A stretch of 64,000 nucleotides of DNA from [Ruminococcus] torques ATCC 27756 (GTDB lineage: Bacteria; Bacillota; Clostridia; Lachnospirales; Lachnospiraceae): NCBI RefSeq assembly GCF_000153925.1, contig NZ_DS264345.1:124001-188000 (forward strand), read 5' to 3'. The translations under genes and the position numbers were made by a program. The stretch's first letter is position 1; every line of letters starts with the position of its first letter. Below, in pieces: positions 48,098-56,797 of the stretch. Below the pieces are notes generated by a model that searched no databases, was not told where the DNA came from, and saw nothing but the letters and a program-made list of their open reading frames with translations.

Positions 48098-50434
48098 ATG
48101 ACATTGAAAGAACTTGGCATCGGACAGAAAGGAATTATCTTATCTGTCGGAGGAAGCGGAGCACTCAGACAACATTTTCTGGATATGGGATTGATACGGG
48201 GCGCAGAAGTGACAGTCGTAAAATATGCGCCTATGGGCGATCCGATCGAGTTGAAAATACATGGGTATGAGCTGACGATCCGTTTGGATGATGCAGAGAA
48301 AATAGAAGTAAAAGAAATAAAGTCAGAAGAAAAAGAGAAAGAAAGACGGAACAAGGTGAAACGTTCTGCACATCCCGGATACGGTGAAGGCGGAAAGTAC
48401 CATAAGAAAGAAACAGAAAATCCGCTTAAGGATGATGAGACGTTGACGTTTGCCCTGGTAGGAAACCAAAATTGCGGAAAGACGACGTTGTTTAATCAGT
48501 TGACAGGGGCTTCGCAGCATGTCGGAAATTTTCCGGGCGTTACCGTAGACCGCAAGGACGGCGTGATCAAAGGGTACAAAAATACATTAATCACAGACCT
48601 TCCGGGAATTTATTCTATGTCTCCTTACAGCAGTGAGGAGATTGTTACACGAGAATTTTTGTTAAATGAAAAGCCGAAAGGAATCATTAATATCGTCGAT
48701 GCGACGAATATGGAGAGGAATCTCTATTTAACGATGCAGTTGATGGAGTTAGATATGCCTATGGTCGTTGCATTGAACATGATGGATGAATTGAGGGAAA
48801 ACGGGGGAAGCGTTCATGTAAATGAAATGGAAGAGTTTCTCGGTGTTCCGGTTGTACCGATCTCCGCTGCCAAAGGAGAGGGAATCGAAGAGCTTGTGAA
48901 ACATGCGGTGCATGTGGCAAAGTATCAGGAAAGTCCTCAAAAACAGGATTTTTGTGCGGATACGGAAAGCGGGATCCACAGAGGACTTCATGCAGTCATG
49001 CATTTGATCGATGATCACGCACAAAAAGCCGGAATCCCTCTTCGGTTTGCGGCAAGCAAGATCATGGAAGGCGATAAAAAGATTACCGAGAAATTGGATT
49101 TAAGCCGGAATGAAAAAGAAATGCTCGAGCACATCGTTGTTCAGACGGAAGAGGAGAGCGGTTTTGACAGAGCTTCAGCCGTTGCCGATATGCGATTCTC
49201 TTACATAACGGAAGTGTGTGAGACGGCGGTTGTAAAACCGCATGAGAGTAAAGAGCGTCTCAGGAGTAAACGGATCGACCGCATACTGACGGGAAAATAT
49301 ACGGGAATCCCGGCCTTTATCGCGATTATGGGAATTGTATTCTGGCTGACATTTAACGTGATCGGAGCGGGATTACAGTCGCTTTTGGAAACGGGAATCG
49401 GATACTTGACAGAAATCACAGATCAGGCGATGACATCCGCGGGAGTCAATACGGCGGTTCATTCCCTCGTTATTGACGGGATTTTTAACGGTGTGGGAGG
49501 AGTCCTTAGTTTCCTGCCGATCATCGTTACATTGTTTTTCTTCTTATCTTTGCTGGAAGACAGCGGATATATGGCAAGAGTAGCTTTTATTATGGATAAG
49601 CTGCTTCGTAAGCTTGGATTGTCGGGAAGAAGTATCGTGCCGATGCTGGTCGGGTTCGGATGTACCGTTCCCGGGGTGATGGCGAGCAGAACGCTTCCGT
49701 CGGAAAGAGACAGGAAAATGACGATTTTGCTGACTCCGTTTATGAGCTGTACGGCAAAGCTTCCGATCTATGCATTCTTTTCGGCTGTATTTTTTCCGGA
49801 CTATGCCGCGCTTGTGATGATCGGATTGTATGTTCTTGGTATTGTTATGGGAATTATCATGGCCCTTTTGTTTAAAGGAACGATGTTTAAAGGGGAGCCT
49901 GTTCCGTTTGTTATGGAACTTCCGAATTACCGTCTTCCGGGAATGAAAAATGTCGGACAGTTATTGTGGGAAAAAGCGAAAGATTTTCTTCAGAGAGCTT
50001 TTACGGTTATTTTCGCGGCGACGATCGTGATCTGGTTCTTGCAAAGCTTTGATACAAGCCTGAATATGGTGACAGATTCAAAGGACAGTATTTTGGCAAT
50101 GATCGCGGGAGCTCTTTCACCGGTTTTCGCACCGCTTGGGTTTGGGGACTGGCGTATATCGACGGCGCTTGTAACCGGATTTATGGCAAAAGAAAGTGTT
50201 GTCTCGACGCTGACGGTGTTGTTCGGCACTACGGAAGCGCTTCTTGGAACGATCACGGCGGCAGGAGCTGCGGCGCTTCTCGTATTTTGCCTGTTGTATA
50301 CTCCCTGTGTGGCTGCGGTTGCATCGATCAAGCGGGAGCTTGGCGGAAAATGGGCGTTTTTTGTTGTCATCGGCCAATGTGTGATCGCATGGCTTGCGGC
50401 ATTCGCAGTTCATACAGTTGCGATGCTTTTTTAA
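48098..50434 (+). CDS. feoB: Ferrous iron transporter, FeoA-FeoB fusion
   Basis: A 778-residue fusion. Residues 1-73 are the SH3-like FeoA domain (LRQHFLDMGLIRGAEV, MGDPIELKIHGYELTIR). A basic linker leads to the FeoB G protein: G1 GNQNCGKTTLFN near 129, VGNFPGVTVDRK, G3 DLPGIYSM and G4 NMMDE. The membrane part has two Gate motifs, MLVGFGCTVPGVMASRTL and the second LVTGFMAKESVVSTL segment. It imports Fe2+ under anaerobic conditions. The ATG at 48098 is supported by GAGGAG about 9 bases upstream; a GTG at 48089 is closer to it. A terminator follows at 50485. Confidence 0.96.
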   Translation: MTLKELGIGQKGIILSVGGSGALRQHFLDMGLIRGAEVTVVKYAPMGDPIELKIHGYELTIRLDDAEKIEVKEIKSEEKEKERRNKVKRSAHPGYGEGGKYHKKETENPLKDDETLTFALVGNQNCGKTTLFNQLTGASQHVGNFPGVTVDRKDGVIKGYKNTLITDLPGIYSMSPYSSEEIVTREFLLNEKPKGIINIVDATNMERNLYLTMQLMELDMPMVVALNMMDELRENGGSVHVNEMEEFLGVPVVPISAAKGEGIEELVKHAVHVAKYQESPQKQDFCADTESGIHRGLHAVMHLIDDHAQKAGIPLRFAASKIMEGDKKITEKLDLSRNEKEMLEHIVVQTEEESGFDRASAVADMRFSYITEVCETAVVKPHESKERLRSKRIDRILTGKYTGIPAFIAIMGIVFWLTFNVIGAGLQSLLETGIGYLTEITDQAMTSAGVNTAVHSLVIDGIFNGVGGVLSFLPIIVTLFFFLSLLEDSGYMARVAFIMDKLLRKLGLSGRSIVPMLVGFGCTVPGVMASRTLPSERDRKMTILLTPFMSCTAKLPIYAFFSAVFFPDYAALVMIGLYVLGIVMGIIMALLFKGTMFKGEPVPFVMELPNYRLPGMKNVGQLLWEKAKDFLQRAFTVIFAATIVIWFLQSFDTSLNMVTDSKDSILAMIAGALSPVFAPLGFGDWRISTALVTGFMAKESVVSTLTVLFGTTEALLGTITAAGAAALLVFCLLYTPCVAAVASIKRELGGKWAFFVVIGQCVIAWLAAFAVHTVAMLF

Positions 50435-50484
50435 ACCTGCTTGGACCCGGCAGAGGGAACGGAACATGAATCGGGATAGGTAAT

Positions 50485-50542
50485 GGAGTGGAGGAGAAGT
50501 CCTGCCGGATTGCAGCGTACTTCTTTATCCACTCCCTTTTTT
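50485..50542. terminator. Terminator after feoAB
   Basis: GGAGTGGA (50485-50492) and TCCACTCC (50528-50535) pair perfectly, with AAGT/ACTT adding to the stem inside, followed by TTTTTT. It overlaps the 3' end of the convergent truA-like gene, whose stop is at 50525. Confidence 0.75.
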
Positions 50543-51190
50543 ATTGAGAAATTCAATGATGTGCTCCGGCATCAGGTACAGAAAATCATTTGCACAGATT
50601 TTGATCGTAAGAAGCGAAAAGCTGTCGTTTTCGGTTTCTTTGGAGTGGGAAACGGAAATGTCAAATATTTCTTTGACTGTTCCTTTTTTCTTTTTTACTC
50701 CTGAAAGGGAACGAAAATCATGGACTCCGACGAGAGAATCAGCCGCCTTTCTTATGGCGGCAACTTCTGATTCCGAGATGATTTCCGGTATATTTGCCGT
50801 GTAGGCTCTTGTGAATATGTTTTGGACAGGGGCGGTACAGATGCGGTACAAATAAGTTCTGGAGACTGCGTTTAAATCTGATCGGAAACGATCAGAAACA
50901 ATTTCGGAACTTAAGATGTGAATATCTTTCGGAAGATATTCGTTAAGCTTTGATAAAAAATATGTATCGGAAAAAGGAGACTCTGTGTGAAAGTTGACTG
51001 TCTGACAGAGTGCGTGGACTCCGGGCGCTGTTTTAGCGCCGGCAAAAAGAGTGATGTCTTCACCGGTCATTTTCTGTAAAACAGAAGAAATGCGATATGA
51101 AATCGTTTTCGCGTATCCGTCTGCGGCAGGACGTGTCCATCCTAAATAGCGTGTTCCGTCGTATTGAAGGGTTAGTTTTATGTTGGGCAT
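50525..51190 (-). CDS. TruA-like protein lacking the catalytic aspartate
   Basis: A 221-residue homologue of tRNA pseudouridine synthase A, which modifies U38-40. The fold motifs are present: LQYDGTRYLGW, FRSDLNAVSRTYLYRI, VGVHDFRSLSG and FLYLMPEHIIEFL. The active-site loop, GRTDAGVHA in TruA, reads GAKTAPGVHA: the catalytic Asp is Ala and the neighbouring Arg is Lys. The protein also stops after GSG, about 25-30 residues short of the normal C terminus. The reading frame is otherwise intact with no stops, so it is either a retained non-catalytic RNA-binding paralogue or a gene in early decay. Its RBS region is AAAGGAGTACCTTATGCCC. Confidence 0.82.
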   Translation of the reverse strand: MPNIKLTLQYDGTRYLGWTRPAADGYAKTISYRISSVLQKMTGEDITLFAGAKTAPGVHALCQTVNFHTESPFSDTYFLSKLNEYLPKDIHILSSEIVSDRFRSDLNAVSRTYLYRICTAPVQNIFTRAYTANIPEIISESEVAAIRKAADSLVGVHDFRSLSGVKKKKGTVKEIFDISVSHSKETENDSFSLLTIKICANDFLYLMPEHIIEFLNKKGSG

Positions 51191-51423
51191 AAGGTACTCC
51201 TTTGTGCGGTTATTTGTATATCATATGTCTGTATAATAGTGTATCGGGTATCGGATGTCAAACGGAATATACAGGGGTGATTTTCTAAAATGATTATGAT
51301 ATACTGGCTACGTGAAATCAGAGTAAATAAGAAAAACAGTTTAAGATTCATTTTGTTGCACAATGAAAAAAGCAATAAAAAAATATAAAAGAAAACAAAA
51401 AAGTGTAAAAGAAGGAGAAAAGG

Positions 51424-51900
51424 ATGATAGAAGAAAAAAGAGTAGAAGATTCCAGAGTGGAGACGGTTCACATTATCAGACCAAATCATCTCAATGCAGC
51501 CGGCCGGCTTTTCGGCGGGATGTTAATGCAGTGGCTTGATGAAGTAGCGGGAATGGTGGCAAAGAGACATACGAGAGCGAACGTCATAACTGCGTCAGTA
51601 GATAATCTTCGGTTTATCCATGGCGCATATAAAGGCGAGATGGTTGTTATAGTCGGAAAAGTAACATATGTCGGCACGACATCTATGGAAGTGCGTGTAG
51701 ATACTTATGTGGAACATATGGAAGATGGGATGCGCCGTCCCATCAACCGCGCGTATTTTACGATGGTTGCGTTAGATGAAGACGACAAACCAAAGCAAGT
51801 GCCCCGTCTGATTTTAGAGACAGAAGCGCAGCGCGCGGAATGGAAAGCGGCAGAGAAACGGCGTGAGATGAGGATGAGACGAAAAGAAGAAGGTTTTTAA
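51424..51900 (+). CDS. Acyl-CoA thioesterase (YciA/BACH hotdog family)
   Basis: A 158-residue hotdog thioesterase. RPNHLNAAGRLFGGMLMQWLDEVAGMVAKRH is the family signature in shortened form: the Asn-x-Gly-x-x-x-Gly-Gly-x-x-x-x-x-x-Asp pattern supplies catalytic Asp. ASVDNLRFIHGAYKG and VEHMEDG follow. A charged RRKEEGF tail ends it. It should hydrolyse short to medium acyl-CoA. AAGGAG lies upstream of the ATG. It is divergent from the TruA-like gene across a 230-base A-rich gap. Confidence 0.9.
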   Translation: MIEEKRVEDSRVETVHIIRPNHLNAAGRLFGGMLMQWLDEVAGMVAKRHTRANVITASVDNLRFIHGAYKGEMVVIVGKVTYVGTTSMEVRVDTYVEHMEDGMRRPINRAYFTMVALDEDDKPKQVPRLILETEAQRAEWKAAEKRREMRMRRKEEGF

Positions 51901-51913
51901 TAAAATATAGAGT

Positions 51914-52201
51914 CTACTTTCCGTTGTGTTTTCGGAAGAGCGAGGAGGTCATATTGATCGTTCGATCGATCTGCTCCCGCTCTTCTTTGCTTTTTCCGTC
52001 TTTTAAAATGTCAAGGATCAAGGTCATTTCCTCCGGTGTAAAACGGATTCCCTGTTTGTTAGCTCCGCTGATGAGAGCCATCATAATAGGAGCCAACTCT
52101 TTTCCGGATTTTCCGGAAGTTTTGGAGGCGGCTGTTTTGATCAGTTCTAATTTTATAGGGTCGATATTTTTCATTGCGGGATTATTCATCCAGTCGTTCA
52201 T
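51914..52201 (-). CDS. Small conserved hypothetical protein
   Basis: A 95-residue soluble protein, mostly helical, rich in Lys and Met, beginning NDWMNNPAMKNIDPIKL. I do not recognise a named family. It lies 38 bases after another hypothetical gene on the same strand and is probably co-transcribed with it. It is a full frame with a good ribosome binding site, AAAGGAATTACC before the ATG. Confidence 0.75.
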   Translation of the reverse strand: MNDWMNNPAMKNIDPIKLELIKTAASKTSGKSGKELAPIMMALISGANKQGIRFTPEEMTLILDILKDGKSKEEREQIDRTINMTSSLFRKHNGK

Positions 52202-52239
52202 ATTGGTAATTCCTTTCTATAAATGATTTTAAATATTTT

Positions 52240-52749
52240 TTAAAGTTCGTTTTCTTTCTTTTGCTGTGCATCTGTCTCATCGTGCTCTTGATTTTGCGAA
52301 ACGGATGAAAACAGGTCGCTGTACATATGGAACTGTTCTTGAAGATCTGCGGGAAATATGCCCGAGAACAGGTCGGCAGGATTAAAAGAATCGTTTCCCT
52401 GACCGTCTTGCGGCTGCATCATTTCCATAAAAGACATCATTTCTTTTAATTGAATCAAAGTATCGAGCATTTCGGCATCTTTTTTGTTCAGATAAGGCCG
52501 GAAACTGTCAATAAGATCGAAAGGAGAACTTATGTTTTGATCGCTGTTTCCGGTGGAAAAAGGATCTGCCAGGCTGCGTTGTCCGAAAAGCCGGATCGTT
52601 CTTTGAAGTTCAATAAACTTGATAAATGAGGCGAGCATCCGGCGTCCGGAAAATGGGGTGTAAGGGATGAGAAGCTTCATGATCTGAAGTGTAGGCGATG
52701 TGACAAGTTCATCAAAAGGCGTCATTCGTTCCGTTTGGTCTTGATCCAT
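52240..52749 (-). CDS. Hypothetical protein, helical, acidic C terminus
   Basis: A 169-residue soluble protein starting at DQDQTERMTPFDEL. A longer frame to 52998 would add a hydrophobic stretch read through the A/T-rich intergenic DNA; GTGGAG 10 bases before the ATG at 52749 supports the shorter form. It has hydrophobic helices (about 20-60), Met-rich LKEMMSFMEMMQPQ, and a C terminus rich in Gln, Glu and Asp. No family recognised; with the downstream 95-residue gene it forms a two-gene unit that looks conserved and may act together. Confidence 0.7.
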   Translation of the reverse strand: MDQDQTERMTPFDELVTSPTLQIMKLLIPYTPFSGRRMLASFIKFIELQRTIRLFGQRSLADPFSTGNSDQNISSPFDLIDSFRPYLNKKDAEMLDTLIQLKEMMSFMEMMQPQDGQGNDSFNPADLFSGIFPADLQEQFHMYSDLFSSVSQNQEHDETDAQQKKENEL

Positions 52750-52882
52750 TTCCAAAATGCTCCACTGTATAGAGTTGTAAATATATATGTGACTTTGTAT
52801 AGAAATATGTATTTTGGGAATGTTACTTTTTAGAAAATATTTCATAAAATAGTAAAGAATGGGTACAAGAAAGGAAATGAAT

Positions 52883-53035
52883 ATGTCAAGAAAATTAATT
52901 ATCGATGGGGATGCAGTGTATGAGATTGATGAACAGTGTATGTTGAGACGAAAATTGGAAGAAAATGCCGAGGCGACAAAAGGCAGCAGTGAGAACAAAA
53001 AAGGGACGGCAAATAAAGATATGAAAAAGGATTAA
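52883..53035 (+). CDS. 50-residue charged hypothetical protein
   Basis: A short frame starting ATGTCAAGAAAATTA with AAAGGA 7 bases upstream, ending at TAA 53033-53035. The protein begins SRKLIIDGDAVYEIDEQC and continues with a Lys/Glu-rich tail ending KKD. It is divergent from 52240-52749 and followed after 25 bases by a strong terminator, which supports expression. Function unknown. Confidence 0.62.
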   Translation: MSRKLIIDGDAVYEIDEQCMLRRKLEENAEATKGSSENKKGTANKDMKKD

Positions 53036-53060
53036 ATAAAATATAAACAGAAACAGGAAA

Positions 53061-53090
53061 AGATGCGCGGAAGAGACCGCGCATCTTTTT
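53061..53090. terminator. Bidirectional intrinsic terminator
   Basis: AGATGCGCGG (53061-53070) and CCGCGCATCT (53077-53086) form a perfect 10-base-pair stem with a six-base loop, flanked by A residues 5' and TTTT 3', so it serves both the 50-residue gene and the convergent Cys-rich gene. Confidence 0.85.
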
Positions 53091-53111
53091 GAGACAGAGG
53101 TGGAATTCAGA

Positions 53112-53348
53112 TTAGCATCCGCATCCGCAGTTGGATCCGCATCCGCCGCCGAAGCTGTTGCCGCCGCAGAAGAGAAGAAGAAGGATGATCCAAAGACAAC
53201 TGTCATTGCCGCATCCGTTTCCGCATCCGCTGTTCATATTGCCGCATCCGCCGCAGCAGGCGAGAAGAAGGATGATCCAAAGGCAAGAAGACATTCCGTT
53301 TCCGTTTTCGCAACCGCATCCGCAGTTAGTAGCTGTTAAATCACTCAT
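53112..53348 (-). CDS. Cys/Gly-rich tandem-repeat mini-protein (chorion-like, high cysteine)
   Basis: A 78-residue protein with 15 cysteines and many glycines. It contains two copies of a unit, SSCLWIILLLACCGG and DSCLWIILLLLFCGG, each a short hydrophobic core flanked by Cys/Gly turns, with ends CGCGC and NCGCGC. It resembles small YjcZ-like sporulation or membrane proteins and Clostridia proteins labelled chorion class high-cysteine. Whether it is membrane-embedded, metal-binding, cross-linked in the spore coat or a peptide precursor is open. The start is ATG 53348 with GGAGGATT upstream. A subtilase gene lies divergently 117 bases away. Confidence 0.75.
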   Translation of the reverse strand: MSDLTATNCGCGCENGNGMSSCLWIILLLACCGGCGNMNSGCGNGCGNDSCLWIILLLLFCGGNSFGGGCGSNCGCGC

Positions 53349-53465
53349 GTTAAATCCTCCGAATTGATTATTGTTTACAGTTTTATATTATGCCGGCAGA
53401 TGAAAAGTGTTCCTTAGGGGCAAAAGTTTCGTGTCGGGAATATTCTGAATAAAAAAGGATTTCTT

Positions 53466-54395
53466 ATGAAATGGGTAAAACAATCAGTCGGATACTGGTG
53501 TGATGACATAAAACAGGGAAGATGCATAGGGCAGGGAGTGTGCGTGGCGCTGTTGGATACCGGGATAGCAAGACATCCTGATCTGAAAGGCAGCGTAGTG
53601 AAGTTTTGCGATTTTACAAAAGAAGGTAGCCTGCCGGGAGAGAAATGTTATGACGACAGCGGACATGGAACGCACGTGGCTGGGATTTTGTGCGGAAGCG
53701 GAAAAGTGTCAGCGGGAGCATACGCAGGCATGGCGCCGAAAGCAAAGCTTGTTGTCGGAAAAGTACTTGATAAAGACGGAAACGGGGATGTTTCTCATGT
53801 GATGAAAGGGATTGAGTGGATTTTAAAGGAAAGAAAGAAGTATGGGATCCGAATTGTGAATATTTCTGTCGGTACGAATCCCGGACTTGCAAAAAAACAA
53901 AAAGAACTGCTGCTTGATGCAGTGGAACTGCTCTGGGATACCGGTCTTACCGTTGTTGTCTCTGCCGGAAACTACGGACCGGAGGAGGGAACGGTGGCAG
54001 TTCCGGGAAACAGCAGAAAAGTGATTACGGTAGGCGTGCCTGACAGCAATCTTCCGTATTCGAGAAAAAGCAGGAAGAGTCTGAATTATTCGGGAAGAGG
54101 ACCGACGGGAGAATGCGTTGTAAAACCGGATGTTTTTGCACCTGGAACAGGAGTTGTAAGCTGTAACAGTATGTATGGAATGTCGGGAGAACATCCTTAT
54201 ATAATGAAGACGGGAACGTCTATGGCGGCTCCGGTTGTCTCGGGAGCCGCTGCCTGTCTGTTGTCAAAGTACCCTGATATGACAAATGTGGAAATAAAAT
54301 TAAAGTTAAGAGAGTCATGTGTGAAAATGAAAGGGACAGAATCAGGATGGGGAATGCTTCATGTAGGGAGATTGTTAGGCTGTGATAAAGTGTAA
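53466..54395 (+). CDS. Leaderless subtilisin-like serine protease
   Basis: A 309-residue S8 peptidase with complete catalytic triad: Asp in VALLDTGIARHPD, His in DDSGHGTHVAG and Ser in MKTGTSMAAPVVSG, plus the oxyanion Asn in SAGNYGPEEGT. There is no signal peptide and only a very short N-terminal extension instead of a propeptide, as in intracellular subtilisins (ISP). Cytoplasmic protein turnover, or processing of a nearby substrate such as the Cys-rich mini-protein, are possible roles. Length is typical of ISP. It has its own transcription unit; the next gene has a strong promoter. Confidence 0.92.
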   Translation: MKWVKQSVGYWCDDIKQGRCIGQGVCVALLDTGIARHPDLKGSVVKFCDFTKEGSLPGEKCYDDSGHGTHVAGILCGSGKVSAGAYAGMAPKAKLVVGKVLDKDGNGDVSHVMKGIEWILKERKKYGIRIVNISVGTNPGLAKKQKELLLDAVELLWDTGLTVVVSAGNYGPEEGTVAVPGNSRKVITVGVPDSNLPYSRKSRKSLNYSGRGPTGECVVKPDVFAPGTGVVSCNSMYGMSGEHPYIMKTGTSMAAPVVSGAAACLLSKYPDMTNVEIKLKLRESCVKMKGTESGWGMLHVGRLLGCDKV

Positions 54396-54406
54396 AGAAA
54401 AAACAC

Positions 54407-54435
54407 TTGACACCTGAATCTGTTTCGTGTATGAT
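54407..54435 (+). promoter_or_regulatory. Promoter of the ylxM-ffh-rpsP operon
   Basis: TTGACA (54407-54412), a 17-base spacer and TATGAT (54430-54435). The transcript would start near 54442, at the ylxM ribosome binding site, so the leader is very short. Confidence 0.82.
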
Positions 54436-54451
54436 GGCATAGGTGACAAGA

Positions 54452-54802
54452 ATGGATAAGATTTTAGAGCAGGCATTATTATATGATTTTTACGGTGAAC
54501 TTTTGACCGCGCATCAGAAAGAAATTTACGAACAGTTTGTATTAGACGATCTTTCGCTTGGGGAGATCGCGGCAGATGCGGGCATCAGCCGTCAGGGCGT
54601 CCACGATATTGTGAAGCGCTGTGCAAGATCACTGGAAGAATATGAACGAAAACTTCATCTTGTAGAAAAATTTCTTGCTGTAAAGGAGAAGGTTTCCTGC
54701 ATCGATGAGATATTGCAAGAATGGGAAGAAGAGAAAGAAAACCCCGAAGAAATTATAGAGCGTCTCCGTAAATTGTCGGCAACGATCATCGAAGAATTGT
54801 AA
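54452..54802 (+). CDS. ylxM: YlxM family helix-turn-helix protein of the SRP operon
   Basis: A 116-residue DNA-binding-like protein of the YlxM/p13 family, often encoded before ffh and suspected of modulating the signal recognition particle. ALLYDFYGELLTAHQKEIYEQF and the sigma-factor-like helix-turn-helix SLGEIAADAGISRQGVHDIVKR are clear. The C-terminal 45 residues are a charged coiled-coil. AGGTGA before ATG 54452 supports this start; GTG 54443 is an alternative. Confidence 0.93.
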   Translation: MDKILEQALLYDFYGELLTAHQKEIYEQFVLDDLSLGEIAADAGISRQGVHDIVKRCARSLEEYERKLHLVEKFLAVKEKVSCIDEILQEWEEEKENPEEIIERLRKLSATIIEEL

Positions 54803-54876
54803 ATATAGTTGTTTATGATGGCAAGAAAAAAGATGATCATGGCAGATGCAAAAGTAAAATGTAGAGGAGTCAGACA

Positions 54877-56238
54877 ATGGCATTTGACAGCTTAACAGAG
54901 AAATTACAAAATGTATTCAGAAACCTTCGCAGTAAAGGCCGTCTTACAGAAGACGATGTGAAGGCTGCGCTTAGGGAAGTTAAGATGGCGCTTCTTGAGG
55001 CGGATGTCAATTTTAAAGTCGTAAAAAAATTCGTAAAAGATGTTCAGGAAAGAGCAGTCGGTCAGGATGTTATGAACGGACTGAATCCGGGACAGATGGT
55101 TATCAAGATCGTAAATGAAGAACTTGTAAAGCTGATGGGATCTGAGACTACAGAGATCAAACTTCAGCCGGGAAGCGCGATCACAGTGATCATGATGGCA
55201 GGTCTTCAGGGAGCAGGTAAGACGACAACGACGGCAAAACTGGCAGGAAAATACAAATTAAAAGGAAAGAAACCTCTTCTTGTTGCGTGTGATGTTTACC
55301 GTCCGGCAGCGATCAAGCAGCTTCAGATCAACGGTGAAAAGCAGGGCGTGGAAGTTTTTTCAATGGGAGATAAAAACCGTCCTGCGGATATTGCGAAAGC
55401 GGCTCTTGCTCACGCACAGAAAAACGGAAATAATATCGTGATCCTTGACACGGCGGGACGACTTCATATTGATGAAGATATGATGGCAGAACTTCAGCAG
55501 ATCAAGGAGGCAGTAGAAGTTCATCAGACGATTTTGGTCGTAGATGCAATGACAGGTCAGGATGCGGTTAATGTGGCTGAATCCTTTCATAATAAAATAG
55601 GAATAGACGGTGTGATCGTCACAAAATTAGACGGTGATACAAGAGGCGGTGCGGCGCTGTCGATCAAGGCGGTAACAGGAAGACCGATTCTCTATGTCGG
55701 TATGGGTGAGAAGCTTTCTGATCTGGAACAGTTTTATCCGGACAGGATGGCATCCCGTATTCTCGGAATGGGAGACGTACTGACACTGATCGAGAAAGCC
55801 GGAGCGGAGCTTGACGAAGAGAAAGCGATGCAGATGGCAGATAAGATGAAAAAAGCTCAGTTCGACTTTGAAGATTATCTGATGAGTATGGAACAGATGC
55901 GTAAGATGGGCGGTCTGTCAAGCATTATGAGCATGATGCCCGGATTAGGCGGATTAGGCGGGAAAAATAAACTGCCGGATCTTGATTCTCCGGAAAATGA
56001 CAAGAAGATGGCTCGCATGGAAGCGATCATATATTCGATGACTCCGGAGGAAAGAAAAAATCCGGATCTGTTAAATCCTTCCAGAAAACATCGTATCGCA
56101 AAAGGTGCGGGAGTGGATATTTCCGAAGTGAACCGCATGGTAAAACAGTTCAACGAGTCGCGGAAGATGATGAAAAAACTTCCGGGTATGATGGGCGGTA
56201 AAGGTGGTAAGAAGGGCAGATTCAGACTTCCCTTTTAA
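54877..56238 (+). CDS. ffh: Signal recognition particle GTPase Ffh
   Basis: A 453-residue SRP54 protein that targets nascent membrane and secreted proteins. N domain to about residue 90, G domain with GLQGAGKTTTTAKLA near 108, DTAGRL and TKLDGDTRGGAALS, then the Met-rich M domain that binds SRP RNA and signal sequences (DYLMSMEQMRKMGGLSSIMSMMPGLGG). The end is Gly/Lys-rich. ylxM is 74 bases upstream and rpsP 46 bases downstream. Confidence 0.97.
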   Translation: MAFDSLTEKLQNVFRNLRSKGRLTEDDVKAALREVKMALLEADVNFKVVKKFVKDVQERAVGQDVMNGLNPGQMVIKIVNEELVKLMGSETTEIKLQPGSAITVIMMAGLQGAGKTTTTAKLAGKYKLKGKKPLLVACDVYRPAAIKQLQINGEKQGVEVFSMGDKNRPADIAKAALAHAQKNGNNIVILDTAGRLHIDEDMMAELQQIKEAVEVHQTILVVDAMTGQDAVNVAESFHNKIGIDGVIVTKLDGDTRGGAALSIKAVTGRPILYVGMGEKLSDLEQFYPDRMASRILGMGDVLTLIEKAGAELDEEKAMQMADKMKKAQFDFEDYLMSMEQMRKMGGLSSIMSMMPGLGGLGGKNKLPDLDSPENDKKMARMEAIIYSMTPEERKNPDLLNPSRKHRIAKGAGVDISEVNRMVKQFNESRKMMKKLPGMMGGKGGKKGRFRLPF

Positions 56239-56284
56239 CACATAGATAACAAAACAAATTAAAAGAAAAACAGAGGTGGAAAAA

Positions 56285-56530
56285 ATGGCAGTAAAGATCA
56301 GATTAAGAAGAATGGGACAGAAGAAAGCTCCTTTTTATAGAATCGTGGTAGCTGATTCAAGATCCCCGAGAGACGGAAGATTTATCGAGGAGATCGGAAC
56401 ATATGATCCGACAAAAGATCCGAGCGAGTTTAAAGTAGATGAAGAACTTGCTAAAAAATGGCTTAACAACGGAGCACAGCCGACAGAAGTAGTAGGAAAG
56501 ATCTTCAAAGCGGCAGGTATTGAGAAATAA
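56285..56530 (+). CDS. rpsP: 30S ribosomal protein S16
   Basis: An 81-residue S16 protein with [25 protein letters not shown] and GTYDPTKDP. The ATG at 56285 gives the standard N terminus; a GTG nine bases upstream is part of the AGAGGTGG ribosome binding site. Confidence 0.97.
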   Translation: MAVKIRLRRMGQKKAPFYRIVVADSRSPRDGRFIEEIGTYDPTKDPSEFKVDEELAKKWLNNGAQPTEVVGKIFKAAGIEK

Positions 56531-56553
56531 GATGTCCGCGGAGGTGCGTACAG

Positions 56554-56781
56554 ATGAAAGAATTAGTTGAAGTCATAGCAAAAGCGCTTGTAGATCATCC
56601 GGAAGAAGTTTCTGTTAATGAAAAAAATGAAGGACGTACGATAGTGCTTGAGCTTCATGTCGCAGAAGGCGATATGGGAAAAGTGATCGGCAAACAAGGC
56701 CGTATCGCAAAAGCAATCCGTTCTGTTGTGAAAGCGGCAGCGGCAAAAGAAGACAAAAAAGTAGTTGTCGATATTATGTAA
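56554..56781 (+). CDS. khpA: KH-domain RNA-binding protein KhpA
   Basis: A 75-residue single KH-domain protein that binds RNA and works with KhpB in cell division and elongation in Gram-positives. The GKVIGKQGRIAKAIRSVVKAAA segment holds the KH GxxG-type loop (GKQG). It sits between rpsP and rimM, its usual position. Confidence 0.95.
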   Translation: MKELVEVIAKALVDHPEEVSVNEKNEGRTIVLELHVAEGDMGKVIGKQGRIAKAIRSVVKAAAAKEDKKVVVDIM

Positions 56782-56797
56782 TATATAATAAGAAAGT

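Noticed and set aside
53100-53348. Short tandem GCATCCGC-type DNA that could suggest a CRISPR or satellite
   Set aside because: The repeats are the Gly/Cys codons of the mini-protein on the minus strand; there is no repeat-spacer periodicity.
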